Shown piece after piece: positions 12,286-23,342 of a stretch of DNA of 64,000 bases. Position numbers and translations under genes: made by a program. This DNA is from Scleroderma bovista (taxonomy: Eukaryota; Basidiomycota; Agaricomycetes; Boletales; Sclerodermataceae): NCBI GenBank assembly GCA_037178675.1, contig JAYMGJ010000196.1, forward strand, positions 1 through 64,000. Direction: 5' to 3'. The notes under the pieces are model-generated. The model saw nothing but the letters and a program-made list of their open reading frames with translations. It searched no databases and was not told the origin of the DNA. Numbering within the stretch: the first letter of the stretch is position 1; each line of letters starts with the position of its first letter.

Positions 12286-13936
12286 GTCCCCCCCACCACT
12301 GTCACTGTCACCTGTCACCACTGATGACCACCACCACAAGGTTATGACGATGATGTTCCTGGTAAGTCATTGTTCTGTACTTGAACCACTCAAACAAACA
12401 CGGCAATGACACTTCGACTGCCGTGGCATCAAACAACCTCCACTTGAGGACCGCAACCCCAGTCAGCCAGGACACGAGCGCAGCCCTAGCCTCACCCCCA
12501 AACACACTCCCCAGTCAGAGTGAGCGCAGAGCCAAACATACGAACGACACCCCATCACCTTGACCAGACCCATACAAGCGCCCATCATTGTCTGCTTCCG
12601 CTTGGGTAACTATACAATGCTAGAAGCTGGATTGTATTACAGGCAATAGTACAGACTGAGTACCTACGAGTTGCCCAATATACATTTTTAATAGCTATGT
12701 CTGTCGTGATCTGAGGCCTGTTGGATTGGCTGTAATGTGTCTGATCAGTGTATCTGGCTGCTGTCTGGTGTGGACTGAATAGACTGGGGCCAGACAGATG
12801 CCAGACAATGATGTCTGACCCAGAAAGGAACATGCCTGAATTCAGACATGGGTCTGGGACACCTGACATGTCTGATGTGTCTGATACTGTCTGTCCCAGA
12901 CACTTCAGACACATGTCAAATTGCTGATGGACAGGACACCAATGTGACCTTCCTCAGCAGCCAATAGCTTGCCAGAGGCCGGAGAAATAGAGGTCGTAGG
13001 CTCGGCCATGGATACATCAGGATTCAAGGGATATACTCTTCGGTGCAGGTTGAATGCTTCATCTGGGTCATTATTCAGGCCCACTCTCTGCACTGCATGT
13101 GGTCTTGGTCGGCCGGACTGGGGGTGAAGGCATGTAGGTAGATCTGTCGGACTTCCTCGACTCTCTGTGGTCCCAATAACAGGCAGCGGGGCTGTGACTT
13201 CAAGCCGTGCTTGCTGAGATGCATGTCCTGCCATGTAATAAGAGGGTTAGCCCCTCGGCAAGGTTCATCGGGTGGCCCTTCCTTACCTGCTTCACATGGA
13301 ACAGCCTCACACTCCATCGCTACAGCAGACAAATGGGATCGAGCTTCCTGGGGTTGTTCTTGAGTACACTGTGATTGTACCACTATGAAGTGTCACCACT
13401 TGACACAGCAACGATCGAAACTATAACTTACATTTGTCATGTTGTGGGGGTGCACCTTGACCCTCCTGAGTTTTTTGGGATGATTCATGTTCCATCACTG
13501 TCATTCGGACGCATGTCAGCTGTCAGAACCGTTTCCTCCGACAAACTCCGATGCAAGTGGAGTTAAGTACGAAGGGTTGTCGACGACAGGCAGAGGAGAT
13601 GCGGAAGGGTTTGAGGACTTGGCTTCAGCGTATGTGCTGCGCCCTTGCGATACCTGCGTCCTCGTATTTCGGAGGACTAAGGGACAGAGAGACGGAGGTC
13701 CAACAAAGGTCGGAGTTGCCAGAAGGCAGAGGAGAACAGAGGAGAGTTCGCGGGAGGTATTCAAGCTGATATCTGAACTGAGGGACAATCCCCTCAGCGT
13801 GCGGAGTACTTATACTTTACATCGGGAATGTACAGTAACCGAAAAGCGGAGAGAGACATAGCGGAGACATAGGTAAGAGTCTGCGGATGACAAACGGATG
13901 AGTAACATACACGGAATGGAGATCAGTGATAAGCGT
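12286..13936. other. No recognised gene; TGTCTG/CAGACA-rich patch
   Basis: About 1.65 kb with no supported gene. From about 12720 to 12915 the hexamer TGTCTG and its complement CAGACA recur more than ten times, forming many possible short stem pairs. Minus-strand frames at 12905-13383 are open for about 100 codons each but resemble nothing I know. The right edge carries GCGT, which is repeated after the LTR-like copy B. Confidence 0.45.
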
Positions 13937-15817
13937 TGTGAGTCAAAGTGAGGGTTTAGGTCGAAACAACAACCCAAACACAACACCAATAGACAAAGAA
14001 AGAGTGGTGGTTTTCCTACGCGGAATCCAGACAGGAGTTGGTTGGGAAGGGGGTGCTACACAGAGAGAATAGTGCAGCAAGGAGACAGGGATGCCTCAGA
14101 CATTCAGAGGCAAGGGAGATTGACTAGAATGAAGCCTAGACTCCGCTTGAGCCTAGTAAGAAGGATAGATCTTGAATAACTTGAATAAACTTGAAGATAT
14201 TGAGCCTTTAGACCTTCACTGAAGCCTACAAGGACTCAAAGACTGGAGGGATACTGATTGGGAGAGTCTGAGAGAGGGATAATTTCGTGCTATTGGGCTC
14301 TCTGATCACTGGGCTGAGCCCAGGGGTTTAAATACATGGGGGGGGCACAGCATTAAAGTACAAAAAGAGAAGGGAGTAAGCAGAATTTGTCAAGGATTGG
14401 TAAGGGATTGGTAAGAGCTTTGTAAGGGGTTTGTAAGCGATCAGTAAGCAAGGCATAAGCAGGAATGAGTAAGCATAGGAAGCATGAATAAGCTGCTGAG
14501 TAAAGGAATGAGTAAGCTGCATGACAAGATTGATTGGTAAGGGAGTGAGTCATCAGCTGAGTAATATACCAAAAATGCGAAAGGGATAGAGTAATACTGA
14601 TGACAAGAGAGCATCAGTAAGCAAGGGATGAGTCACTGCACAGCAGAAGGGAGTCATTGATGCACAGCCTAAGAAGTTTGATGGGAGGCTGTGTACCATC
14701 AGGAATTTGATGGGACAACAATGGGGAAGACCTGAGATTAATAGGGGGATTGATCCGAGACAAAACAGCCACAAGAAGGGTACCAGGGGTCCAGAGGTCT
14801 TTTGGGGGGTCAGCATACACTAAGGTATAGTGCATGTGTTCTAGCGCTGCTGAAGTGCAACCATGGGCTCCCTTGACGAGCTCTCTTCTGGGAAAGAATG
14901 AGAGAGGGTTCTTCTTCCTAATAGCACTATAAAGTGGGGGGAATAACTGTCATGGTGCTGGGGGACGTCGTAGGAAAGTAGGGAAGCGGATAGAGTATTG
15001 AATTCGATGCATCTAGGGAAGTGAGACGAATGACAGAGGAAGATGGACATGGCAAGTATCTGGAAGGAAGGGACCATAGGCTGAGGGCTCAGGGGACACA
15101 GAGACGACCAGAGAAGACTTTTCAAGCTTGACAATAGACCTAAGATGACCAAAGTACGTCCTTGATGCAGGACTGACGAGGAGAACGCGCTGACCGAGAA
15201 CGAGGGGGACTGAGGGAGCAGGCTGGGAAGATATGTGCCAGGCAGTGCACGGGAACTCAGGGAGAGGCTGTCCTAAGAGCAGGACATAGTGGAGATCTGC
15301 AGCAATAGCGGAGAAATGATCCAGAGAAAATACGGACTCCATAGTGAACAATGAGATGAGTGTATGGATTGCGGGGGGAATATCTCTGTAGGAAATGAAT
15401 GGATTTACGTCGGAACTTGACAGGCAGATAGACCACGCTCTAGGCTCTCTGATGGTATAGTCACGTGCCTGATAGCTTCAGAAACGGTGGAGCTATTCAA
15501 AATATTGGAATGCCAGCACTGGGCACCTAAAAATGACATTTCAGCGCTAAAATTGTTTCTTCTCTTCTTTCCTTCATTTCTCCTTCAATTCTTCAGCTTC
15601 TTTGCTCGTTCTGGTATGGGAGTTGGACTGCAGACGTGTGCATTCCTTTCTCATACCACAATTGATGTTATTCCTTCAGTTTCTTCTGCTTCTTGGCGGT
15701 TCTCGTGCGATAGATGGCTACGATGAGGGTCCGTCGTGCTTATCCTTCACATAAGGATCATTCGATATAGGTGTTATCTTCCATGTTCACTGTACCAAAC
15801 CTGTTTGGTGCGTGACA
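13937..15817 (-). repeat. LTR-like dispersed repeat, copy B
   Basis: Minus-strand copy of the repeat described at 8709. On the plus strand it starts TGTGAGTCAAAG and ends GGTGCGTGACA, that is TGT..ACA inverted ends. It is flanked by GCGT on both sides (13933-13936 and 15818-15821; five bases AGCGT if the last A is counted), which looks like a target-site duplication. The TATA-like TATTTAAA is at about 14330 on the minus strand. It is very similar to copy C over most of its length but shorter at the 3' side of the element. Confidence 0.78.
15013..15351 (-). CDS. Conserved orphan ORF inside LTR-like repeat, copy B
   Basis: Same ORF as in copies A and C: MESVFSLDHFSAIAADLHYV, LLLGQPLPEFPC, SQPAPSVPLVLGQRVLLVSP, RTYFGHLRSIVKLE, VVSVSPEPSAYGPF. 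Differences from copy A are mostly conservative (I/V, K/R, N/H). Function unknown. Confidence 0.38.
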   Translation of the reverse strand: MFTMESVFSLDHFSAIAADLHYVLLLGQPLPEFPCTAWHISSQPAPSVPLVLGQRVLLVSPASRTYFGHLRSIVKLEKSSLVVSVSPEPSAYGPFLPDTCHVHLPLSFVSLP

Positions 15818-16100
15818 GCGTGCTCACTCGTCAATCTTCCTGGAGTAGTTGCCTCACTGAAAACCATACATTAGTTTGTTGAGAATGTACTACAAGTAAA
15901 TGATGACTTACACTGCTCAACATCGAGCTCTCTGGTTGGTAATGGATGTTGGATGGGCACCCTGGACGATTGCACAGTCAGCTGTGCGTCGGGTCTGACA
16001 TCTTGAACAGGCACTGGAGTTGTTCGGGATTCACGATGTAGAGACACATGCGTCTCTAGGTGCACATATACCGATCAGTATTCACCTGAACTCGCTCGTG

Positions 16101-16742
16101 CTACTCAGCACAGCCACCCGCACCCAACCCGCACGAGAGCTCTCCAATGCGCAGCTTGGTACACCCAATAGGGTCCTGCGAAGGTCCCGCATGAGTAGCT
16201 ATTCCCTATTTCTTCCTGCGAGCGTCGTGATCACTCGGAATAGCTTCGGGTCTGTTTGGACTAGTCCGCACTACTCAGCACAGCCACCCGCACCCAACCC
16301 GCACGAGAGCTCTCCGGTGCGCAGCTTGGTACACCCAATAGGGTCCTGCGAAGGTCCCGCATGAGTAGCTATTCCCTATCTCTTCCTGCGAGCGTCGCGA
16401 TCACTCGGAATAGCTTCGGGTCTGTTTGGACTAGTCCGCGCTACTCAGCACAGCCACCCGCACCCAACCCGCACGAGAGCTCTCCGGTGCGCAGCTTGGT
16501 ACACCCAATAGGGTCCTGCGAAGGTCCCGCATGAGTAGCTATTCCCTATCTCTTCCTGCGAGCGTCGCGATCACTCGGAATAGCTTCGGGTCTGTTTGGA
16601 CTAGTCCACGCTACTCAGCACAGCCACCCGCACCCTACCCGCACGAGAGCTCTCCAATGCGCAGCTTGGTACACCCGATAGGGCCCTGCGAAGGTCCTGC
16701 ATGCGTAGCTCATCCCTATCCCTTCCTGACTGTCTCAGTCAC
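16101..16742. repeat. Tandem array of a 170-base unit, about 3.8 copies
   Basis: Units start with CTACTCAGCACAGCCACCCG at 16101, 16271, 16441 and 16611, exactly 170 bases apart. The first three are nearly identical; the fourth diverges after about 100 bases. Because 170 is not a multiple of three, the frames that stay open through the array change from unit to unit and are not a gene. The array passes directly into a minisatellite at 16743. Confidence 0.93.
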
Positions 16743-16890
16743 TTGGAGTAGCATCGAGTCGCACTACTACATCGCATCGGGTCACGCTACATTGCATCGG
16801 GTCGCATTGCATCGGGTCGGGTCACTCTCCTGCATAGGGTCTCGCTGCATAGGGCCGCATCGCACTGCATAGGGTCGCACTACATAGGGT
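16743..16890. repeat. Minisatellite of RCATMGGGTC units
   Basis: About eight copies of GCATCGGGTC or GCATAGGGTC, spaced 13-22 bases, follow the 170-base array. The array of motifs moves from the CGGG form (left) to the AGGG form (right). Confidence 0.85.
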
Positions 16891-17475
16891 TTGCTCTCCA
16901 CTTCTCTTCCTGTCACTTTAGCTTCTGCCTTTGTGTCCCTCAGCCTTTCCCCTCACTTTAGCATCCCTGACAGCTGTCATTATGTTAGTATTACGTTCCC
17001 TCTTAGCGCTGTCATCCTCTCTCCTTCTCTTCGGGTCGCTTGTACCCTTCCCCCTGGATTAGGCTTCAGTATATAGCCCTAGTCCTCACAAAAATAAGAA
17101 GTTTCTTTTCCGCCCCCATCTGAGTGTCTAAGTGCGAGTTCTGTCGTTTCCGGTGTTTCTCTGTCGTTTCTCTCGTGTCCTGCCGCTCTCTCTTTGTTTT
17201 CTGACGACCCTAGACGACCCTATTTGGTGCTCCGACGATTTCCGGTGGATCCCGCTATTCCCAGCTCTCCCTAGCGCGTGTCTACACACACTAGGCAACC
17301 TCCCTACTCCCTAGTCGCGCACTCCCTGCGCATTTTCGCTGCGCTCCTCACCCCTACTCTGCTCTCTCTCGACTCCCGGAACCTCCGAGTGCGCTCCTGC
17401 GCTCTATTCTCCTTAGCTCCCCTAGTCAAGCCAGACCAGGTCTCCTTGGGCGGACACCCATTTTCGCGCCTTCAA
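16891..17475 (+). other. Pyrimidine-rich, LTR-like tail with TATA and PBS-like site
   Basis: The sequence is strongly pyrimidine-rich on the plus strand. It holds AGTATATAGCCC at about 17069 and, about 155 bases later, TTGGTGCTCCGACG at about 17225; TGGTGC at this place resembles a primer-binding site complementary to a tRNA 3' end. Together with the upstream tandem repeats this could be the right end of an LTR whose U3 contains the 170-base array. No gag follows: the neighbouring minus-strand gene ends at 17481. Inference only. Confidence 0.35.
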
Positions 17476-17480
17476 GGGAC

Positions 17481-20400
17481 TCACCCTCTACAACGATCCT
17501 CAGGAGGGTGGGTTTCTTCATCAGATGAGTTGGGCGGCGAGATGATCCGAGGTCTAGTGATCTTCTTCACTGATCTCGCCTGTAATGATGGTTTCACTGC
17601 CTTGAGATTGGAGGGTTGCATAGTATTCATATCCAGCAAGGACGCCACTCTTTTCGTGGGACGCAAGGACTGTTGGGACTTTGCTTTGCGTTTGCAGATA
17701 AATGGGTCTTGCTCATCCTCGGAAACAAAAGGCTCGTTGGAGTTGCCTGAGACCTTGCATTTGCCGCCGACATTTGTTTCTTCAGACCCAGAGGAACCTC
17801 TGACCACGATAACACTAGGAGCCCTCTTGCATGCCTTCCTTGCAGTCGTAGCCAGAACCACCTCTACTTTCTTATGGCTGCGTGTAGGTTTCAGTGTGCC
17901 TTTTCGCAATGATGGGTCCCTTTCCTCAACTATGATATTATCCTCAGATTCTGACGTTGCTTTCTGCAATTTGGAGCGTAGTGCCACTGGGGCGGGTGAT
18001 GGGGACAGGCTTGAAAGTTCATCATCATCACTATTTTGAGCTCTCGCACTATGAGTAGCTTTTCCACCTCCTATCTGCCTCTTAATTCGTGTCATGGCTC
18101 GATTAATAAGGCACGCTGGGCCTTCATAATCAACCTTGCCATTGTAAAAGATTCTCTTCGCCTTCAGCGACCCCGAATCATGAACGGCGGTGCGCCAAGG
18201 ACGACAGGCTTTTTGGAAGCGAGAAGGTCCGCTAGTTATAGATTAGCTTTGATCACCAGTAATGCAACAACGTTCCCTCACATTTGTTGTTTGGCTCGAA
18301 CTTAAAATGCAGCCTACGAGGTCCACTATCTCGTAGTGCAGCAACGACCTGCATGCATTCCGGTATAGTTAGATCCGAAATTCCTTTAGGCTTACTATGT
18401 GACATGCATTCTTGTCCAGGAAACAATACTGCATTTGGCCAGTTTACACAGATGAGTGCATGCTGGCCAAGTTTCTGTGGAAGTTGCTTCCAGGGAAACA
18501 ATTTCCCAGAGGTCCATGACTGACCATGGCTCTCTAAAACCTTGTCAGAGCCACATCATTTGCGTAAGGTAATATAACAAACCGAGCATCGAGCTGAGGA
18601 GCTTCTTCACTAACTTGTGATCCTCGTGTTCATTGCCCCCATTGTCCAGCACCAGGTCATCATGATCAGATGTTAGATCAACGACATTCTGCCCTCTGTC
18701 ACTCTCCTTTCCTTTTCCTTTGCTGTCTGACTTGTCTGTGTGCAACATCTCTGTTACAGATGCTAAAGACGACCAGTGACTGACGACACCGACAAAATGT
18801 GAGAACAGTAAGTAGAGCAGAACGGTCGTACTTACTATATATGGGCCTTGAAGTGGCCTATGATCGCATCGTCGTTGGCACGACAGCGCTCCGTGAAAAA
18901 CTATCCATGGCCAGATAACCATGAGTCAATTATAAGGGTTAGAGATGTGTGAACTTACATCCTCTGCACCGGGTGTAGAATACACATATCCTAGGGAGGC
19001 ATCTTGGTTCACGATACTGCCTGCCATTACGAAGGCTGCTTCGATACCGTGCGCTTTCAACTGTGCTGAAAACTAGATGACGATTAGAAGTGCTCGTAGC
19101 ACCGTCATATAGAAGCTTACCATCTGGGTAAACCGCTTGACAGATTTATTGAATAACTGTTGCCGTTGGGAAACAGTCTTCCCCATTTCAGTATACAGGG
19201 CGCTTTCCTCGAATTTGGTGAGTATATCTTGCCATGTATCAGGGTATCACTTCTTGAACAGCTCGTAGCACTTTTTGTGCACCGTGACCGCTGTGGTTTA
19301 ATTAGAATACGGTGACCCGTCCAGTGCGCCCTTACATGGTGTACTATCAATGGAGACAGCAAATTCTCCGGGTTTCTGGAGGCGTCCTAGTTCTTGTTTG
19401 GTGTAGTGCGTAAAATATTTCGAGTAGCTGTTCCAGTCGTTTGTTGGGTTTGATCGGGCATGTTGCTTGAGGAAGCGATCAATGATCTGCCGAGGTGGCT
19501 GTCCAGAGCGTGTCGCAAGGTCTGTAAGGTATGCATTGATATGGTCCAGACCCTCTTGTATCATGTCTAGAATGGCATCCGAGGGTCTTCCTACTGCGAA
19601 GGTACTGTCATCAAACATCTCATTGGGATTGATATTGTCGCCACCGAAGTGCAGATCCTGATGTGACATGACAGCGCCGTCGCCCTGTGGGATGGGGCCA
19701 TTCGAACTGTTGCGTTCAAAACCTAGCTCCAGTTCTGAAGCAGGCACTCTGAAAGGTCTAGAAGGGACCGTAAATTTAGATTCTGGTAGGGTAACCTTGG
19801 CCTCAGTAGACGATGACGCTAGTGAATAGACATGTATGCTGAGGAGGAGATTTGGGCACAAATTAGACAACCTACCAGCTATACCTGTGGTTTGGCAAGT
19901 AGGCACATTGCTATCAGTAAATAGATCCTGTGTTGGCACTTGAACGGTGCCCAAAGCTATACTAGCCATTTGAACGGTCGGAGTATCACTGCAAGTAGGC
20001 AATGGGGCCTCCGACGGCACTCGGACTGTGCCACATGAGGTGTCTGTAATACAGGAAATCAACCTGCTCGTAAATTCACCATGCATTGGGACCTACCAAG
20101 TGTCAAACCACTGGGGGACGTCTCGATCATCCCAGTATTAAGGGGAATGCACACATCATCACCACGCTCCACCGAGAATCTCTGTTGATGATCAACGGTC
20201 TTCCCCTTCGGTGTTGGTGAACCCGGAGAGCCTGAATGAGCACACGTGATCAGAAAAAGAGCAGTAATGAATAGGGGAAATCATACATACCACTGGCTGC
20301 AGGACTATATCTTGGAGGCGTCAAAAAATGATTTACCGACACATCTTCCGAGCTTTGAAACAATTCTGATGCGCATCGAATTTTGGGTAATGGGAGGGAT

Positions 20401-20609
20401 GGGTTGCCATCAAGAGATGCGCCAGATGTGGGCTGATTGGTCTGCTCGGAGTGACGCAGTCGCGCCTTGGAAATGAGACCACCATCCTGGTTGGTTGCTT
20501 TGATGGCGGTCCGAAGGCAAGTGGGAGTCAACACAGGAGGTGGAGACACATCTGCACGGTGCCCTCCGCCCACCTGCACTTCGATAAAACCAGAGTTGAC
20601 GTCGGACAT
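17481..20609 (-). pseudogene. Agaricomycete KQHARSN-motif family protein, multi-exon, one TGA
   Basis: I know this as a recurrent, unnamed Agaricomycete family; its function is unknown. On the minus strand, exons read in order MSDVNSGFIEVQVG (20609), GSPGSPTPKGK (about 20232), then TSCGTVRVPSEAP, then DRFLKQHARSNPTNDWNSY and FTHYTKQELGRLQKPGEF, then DTWQDILTKFEESALYTEMG with KTVSQRQQLFNKSVKRFTQM. After these come AAFVMAGSIVNQDASLGYVY (about 19010), FFTERCRANDDAIIGHFKAH (about 18890), a Lys/Asp-rich linker, FPWKQLPQKLGQHALICVNW (about 18490) and, after another intron, AKRIFYNGKVDYEGPA, ending in a basic, Ser-rich tail at 17481. At least nine exons with short introns are needed. TGA at 19247-19249 interrupts ELFKK.YPDTWQ in an otherwise family-like exon, so I call it broken. 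Other exons look well kept. Confidence 0.62.
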
Positions 20610-21895
20610 CTCGAGCAACGTAGCAAAATTGTCTGAAAGGTGAATTAAAAATTGAGTGGAAGACAGGGAACAAAGATGATTCAAGCACCTCTGTCTGACT
20701 TCAGGCGGGGAGCTCAACAAAGGGAATCATGGAACGACTTGGTTAAATTAATATGAGGTTGGGTATGCAAAGATAAATGCACTTTGAATGGAGTAGTCGA
20801 GAATCCACAATGAAATGACATGTTCGTAAAATCTGATGTTGACGATGCTTCGTGAACCCAATCATTCCTCCCAGAAGTGGTGAAATGAAGGATCTTTGTC
20901 GATGATCTTACGGGCGTCATTACAGAAACCCAACCAGACAATCGACGGAAGGATCCAGAGGCACGTGCTGATATGATGGGGTTCTCCATCGGGATCTAGG
21001 ATGGAAGGTATGTTAAACAAGGATCTTGTGCGCTGATGCTCTGCATGTCCCTTGGTCAGGATCCGCCGTTGACCTGAAGTTCCGTCTACCAACAAATGTC
21101 AATCAAATGGAAATGCCGTCTGCTCAGAAAAACAGGTCACACATGTCTGCCAATAAATGTCAGTGAGTTGATCAGGGACTGGGAGGGACGACAACGCCTG
21201 CTTACTGGCCACCTACTCGTGAAACGGACAACATCCATCTACCAATGAGTCCATCGGATGGAAAATGCCGGCTTCTTGGTACTGAGAAGGGCAACATACA
21301 TCTGCGCACAAATGTCAGTGAGCTGATCAGGAGTTGATTTGGGCCTGCTCGCTCTAAGCAGCGTTGTCCTCACATGATCTCTGTAGTCGGGGTTTGCCAT
21401 GAGAGAAAAGATTGAAAGTTGCCGAGAATCGAAAGATCTCCTGCAGCTACCCTCTTAATTCCTTCATATTCGGACTCCCCAGACCTACAGGCGGCATAGC
21501 GAAAAATCCGAATTTCACCGTTCCATTCCCGGCCGTGCTCAAAAATCTCGCTTTTCCGAACAATGCAATTGCATTTGCTCGCACTCAGACAGACCTCTGA
21601 ACTACAGATATCCGGTGAGTGATCTCACCTTATTGGATTCTACCACATTGAGGCCTACATCCACAGACCTCGCGCGGGTGGTTTGTGAGTCTGATAGATG
21701 ATTTTGGCGGCGGCGTAGGTAAGTTGTCACTTCGTTATTGCTAATCTTGACACTGTGCTGACTCTGCAGCCAGCTTAGCTGAACGCTTGCAAAACCATCC
21801 CCCATCCGAAGCATTCATACCAAAGGTTATTTATGATGGAGACACGATCGCGTACTCGTCGCACGTCTTGGCCTTTGGACAGTCTCAGATGGTGA
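20610..21895. other. No recognised gene; diverged about 150-base repeats
   Basis: No supported gene. TCTACCAACAAATGTCAATC at about 21085 and TCTACCAATGAGTCCATCGG at about 21238 begin two diverged units that both contain AAATGTCAGTGAG and TGATCAGGGA-like sequence. A possible plus-strand exon (KVIYDGDTIAYSSHVLAFGQ, 21826-21897) ends at a GT donor just before the direct repeat, but I could not extend it to a gene. Confidence 0.4.
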
Positions 21896-22505
21896 GTCAA
21901 CTCCATTCAATGCGCAACCAACGGCACTCCGAGAGGTTCCCCAGTTCGAGATCAACATGTCCGATCGTGCCCCATTAACGTAAGCCAACCATACCATCAC
22001 CCTGAAGCGGGTCGACGCAGCCATCATCGATTCCCAGGTGGTGCTCCTCATTCATTTTGAGGTCACCCCACGCCCAACCCTCTACCTCATAACCTCTCCT
22101 CCCCCCTGTGGTTCTGGTAAGTCAACTATACCATCATTGTGAAGCGGGCCTATGTGCCTGTCATTGATTTCAAGTTGATCCCGTTTTCATGTAGTGTTAC
22201 GTTACCGGTTCACAAATTGGTAGGTGTCTCGCGTGCACTGCAATGGCGGCATTCTCACGTATCGTGAAACAGGAAGGATCCCAAAATCCCTTCATTCTGC
22301 TGATCAGTGGATCAATCCCGATGGCCTGGGAAGCAAAATAAAATGAGAGAACTGTAGGGCTGGGAGTGCGGTGGTAAGTGTTTCCAGGCTGCAGCCAATG
22401 TTACCTGATTGGGGCGCATTAACATCTGGATCTATGGTTACCATCCATCAACCAAGGCTGCTCATGGCTGATTAAAATGAGTTAACATTAATTAACTATA
22501 GGTAA
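21896..22505. repeat. Direct repeat, left copy
   Basis: About 0.6 kb sharing near-identical sequence with 25808-26290 in the same orientation: CAATGCGCAACCAACGGCAC, then AGGTTCCCCAGTTCGAGATC, CTACCTCATAACCTC, GTAGTGTTACGTTAC, CACGTATCGTGAAACAGGAA and finally TTAATTAAC..GGTAACTAGGG. The left copy has extra bases (about 21966-22005, 22280-22310 and 22370-22460) absent from the right copy. The two copies enclose the H3-mimic gene. Confidence 0.85.
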
Positions 22506-23342
22506 CTAGGGGGTTGTAACAGGATGCAGTGTCCACACTATGGAGATAGTGGACACAACGCAGCGGGCTCTACACAAATGATAACGAAGTTATCAACTCA
22601 CTTGAGTAGAAGGTTCAACTTGAAGTAGATAACCAAAGGTGGTTTGATAGAACTCTTTGATAAACAAAGAACTCAGAGGATAAAACGTAGGTGGGTAAAA
22701 TCCTACTCTTCCACTAAATACAAGAGAGTATTTATACGGTCAGGCTGCACACAGACCATGTAAAGTAGAGAATCTCTGAGAGTCCACAAATGGACTGTAG
22801 ATAAGTACCTTCCTAACATAGTAAGTAAACTAGGTAAGGAGATAAGGAGAAACGGTCTAGAACGACCTCTAAGAACGTTCTGGAAGGAACATTATCTCTT
22901 CTTATCTGACGACGTCATAGATAAGAGATAAGACTCCGGTTATTTGGTACTTCCTTTAACCAGTCATGTGACTTGAACAATCACATGGAATGGAGTTGAG
23001 TCCAGACACATCACGTGTCAAGTCTCTCTGAGAAATCATGTGCTAGTGATGACTAAGCACTTACTTTCTCAATAGGTTGGTGTGGTAGACAGCTGGTGAT
23101 CTCAATTTGCGGTGATCCTAACCTTCAATGGTGAGAGGTGTGAATTAGTCAATAACTCTTTATTAGCCATTTCATTTCAGACTGTTACTTAATGTAGTGG
23201 TTACCATTATACACACCAGTGATTAGGCGTCACATCGATAGTCAATGAATCTTCAAAGCCATATCTCAGAATATAATAGCAACGGTAACCTGAAGAGCAT
23301 ATAAGGTTTTCACGTAAATCACTGAAAATAGAGCGACCCAAT
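22506..23342. other. AT-richer stretch with LTR-like features
   Basis: Starts where the direct repeat similarity stops (after GGTAACTAGGG). It reads TGTAACAGGATGCAGTGTCC at the left, has a TATA-like GTATTTATACGG at about 22730 and no coding potential. It may be a solo LTR inserted at the repeat edge; I could not define its right end or a duplication. Confidence 0.3.

Noticed and set aside
9219..15351. Copies A and B of the LTR-like repeat as the two LTRs of the copia relic
   Set aside because: They are inverted relative to each other, and copy B has its own target-site duplication.
16020..16872. Open frames of about 115 codons in the 170-base array
   Set aside because: The unit length is not a multiple of three, so the peptide changes frame each unit; the openness comes from repeat composition.
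17481..18095. A second H3-tail-like start, MTRIKRQIGGGKA, at 18095
   Set aside because: The frame is open upstream of this ATG and carries AKRIFYNGKVDYEGPA, which belongs to the C-terminal part of the KQHARSN-family gene. The ATG is internal and the likeness is by chance.
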